NCBI GenBank assembly: GCA_050698355.1
Contig: JBOHBN010000199.1
Location: 1 to 5,376 of the forward strand
Origin: JBOHBN01 sp050698355
Lineage (GTDB): Bacteria; Actinomycetota; Actinomycetes; Streptosporangiales; WHST01
Length of the DNA stretch: 5,376 nt
Direction: 5' to 3'
A program made the translations under genes and the position numbers. Below the pieces are notes generated by a model. It was not told where the DNA came from. It was given only the letters and a program-made list of their open reading frames with translations, and searched no databases. Shown here piece after piece: positions 5,066-5,376 of the stretch (positions are counted from its first letter, which is position 1; each line of letters starts with the position of its first letter).

Positions 5066-5103
5066 TGGCCGATCCCGAGGGCAACGAGTTCTGCCTCGAC
5101 TGA
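5047..5103 (+). pseudogene. Displaced C-terminal segment of the VOC gene
   Basis: In the frame offset from the preceding VOC gene, this stretch encodes GAGHIVMADPEGNEFCLD followed by TGA at 5101-5103. It is the classic C-terminal signature of this VOC group. It has no start or ribosome binding site of its own that would give a useful product, so it is the cut-off end of the gene at 4658. Confidence 0.85.
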
Positions 5104-5199
5104 TCAGACGCGCGGCGGCCGGAGACCCGAGGCACTTCCCACGACGAGTACCTACTTCCCACGCCAGCGGTTATCGAAAGAGCTAGCGGCGCGGGACAC
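5104..5199. other. Intergenic stretch between convergent genes, with a 10-bp direct repeat
   Basis: ACTTCCCACG appears at 5134-5143 and again at 5154-5163, a 20-bp period. No hairpin with a T-tract and no coding signal is visible. With genes converging from both sides no promoter is expected here, so the repeat has no assigned role. Confidence 0.35.
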
Positions 5200-5376
5200 C
5201 TAGGTCCAGCCGGGGCGGATGTCGCGGCGTCGCGGCCGGCCATCCCAGTCGGCGAGCGGCGCCGACTGCCACCACCAGTCCGGGTCGTCGTCCACACCGG
5301 CGACCCGCGTGCGTCCGGTGACGGCGAGGAGCAGGTCGCCGGGAGCCGCCAGGTCGCGGTCGATCCAGGGGAAGAC
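5200..5376 (-). CDS. Unrecognised protein, C-terminal 58 residues (partial)
   Basis: An open minus-strand frame enters from the right edge and ends at the TAG at 5200-5202. It reads VFPWIDRDLAAPGDLLLAVT, then GRTRVAGVDDDPDWWWQSAP, then LADWDGRPRRRDIRPGWT. Codon use is strongly GC-biased at third positions, like the neighbouring genes, and the frame is stop-free to the edge, which supports a real gene. The segment is soluble in character, with a hydrophobic strand (DLLLAVTG), a tryptophan-rich acidic stretch (DDDPDWWWQ) and a basic RPRRR near the end. I do not recognise the family. It converges on the DinB-VOC operon and so is not part of it. Confidence 0.6.
   Translation of the reverse strand, partial: VFPWIDRDLAAPGDLLLAVTGRTRVAGVDDDPDWWWQSAPLADWDGRPRRRDIRPGWT

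Noticed and set aside
1..5376. CRISPR arrays, tRNA or rRNA genes, insertion sequences, phage or toxin-antitoxin genes
   Set aside because: I saw no regularly spaced repeats, cloverleaf-like segments, terminal inverted repeats with a transposase, or matching protein families on either strand.

Overview
The window is high-GC DNA (around 70% by eye). Codon usage is strongly GC-biased, and five of the seven genes whose starts lie inside the window open with GTG (araC-like, both VOC genes, marR-like and the WYL regulator). The protein families look actinobacterial (a soil actinomycete of the Kribbella, Nocardioides or Streptomyces kind). This placement is inferred from composition and family resemblance; no rRNA or other marker gene is present.

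Layout. (1) 1-755, minus: the N-terminal 251 residues of a UvrA-like ABC ATPase that lacks the UvrB-binding insertion; the rest lies beyond the left edge. (2) 821-1083, minus: a relic in which the ribosome binding site and 5' part of a VOC/glyoxalase gene are joined to the last ~35 codons of what looks like a PPOX-type flavin-binding gene. (3) 1175-2040, minus: a short AraC-family regulator whose stop overlaps the GTG start of a VOC protein. (4) 2149-3045: a cupin gene (minus) and a MarR regulator (plus), divergent across 75 bp that hold two near-identical 19-bp palindromes 21 bp apart. (5) 3057-5103: a WYL/HTH regulator (minus) divergent from a DinB-family gene (plus), followed after 1 nt by a VOC gene whose 3' end is frameshifted by an 8-bp tandem duplication. 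(6) 5200-5376, minus: the last 58 residues of an unrecognised protein.

Reading. The window carries three small regulator-plus-enzyme cassettes (AraC/VOC, MarR/cupin, WYL/DinB/VOC) beside a UvrA-like ATPase. Each pairs a one-component regulator with a small cytosolic protein of a family often tied to detoxification or small-molecule stress. This is ordinary actinobacterial accessory content. I found no CRISPR array, tRNA, rRNA, insertion sequence or phage gene, and no clear new multi-gene system. The best signals are the twin operators at 2541-2580, the 8-bp duplication at 5030-5045, the chimeric relic at 821-1083 and the nested inverted repeats at 4019-4060.
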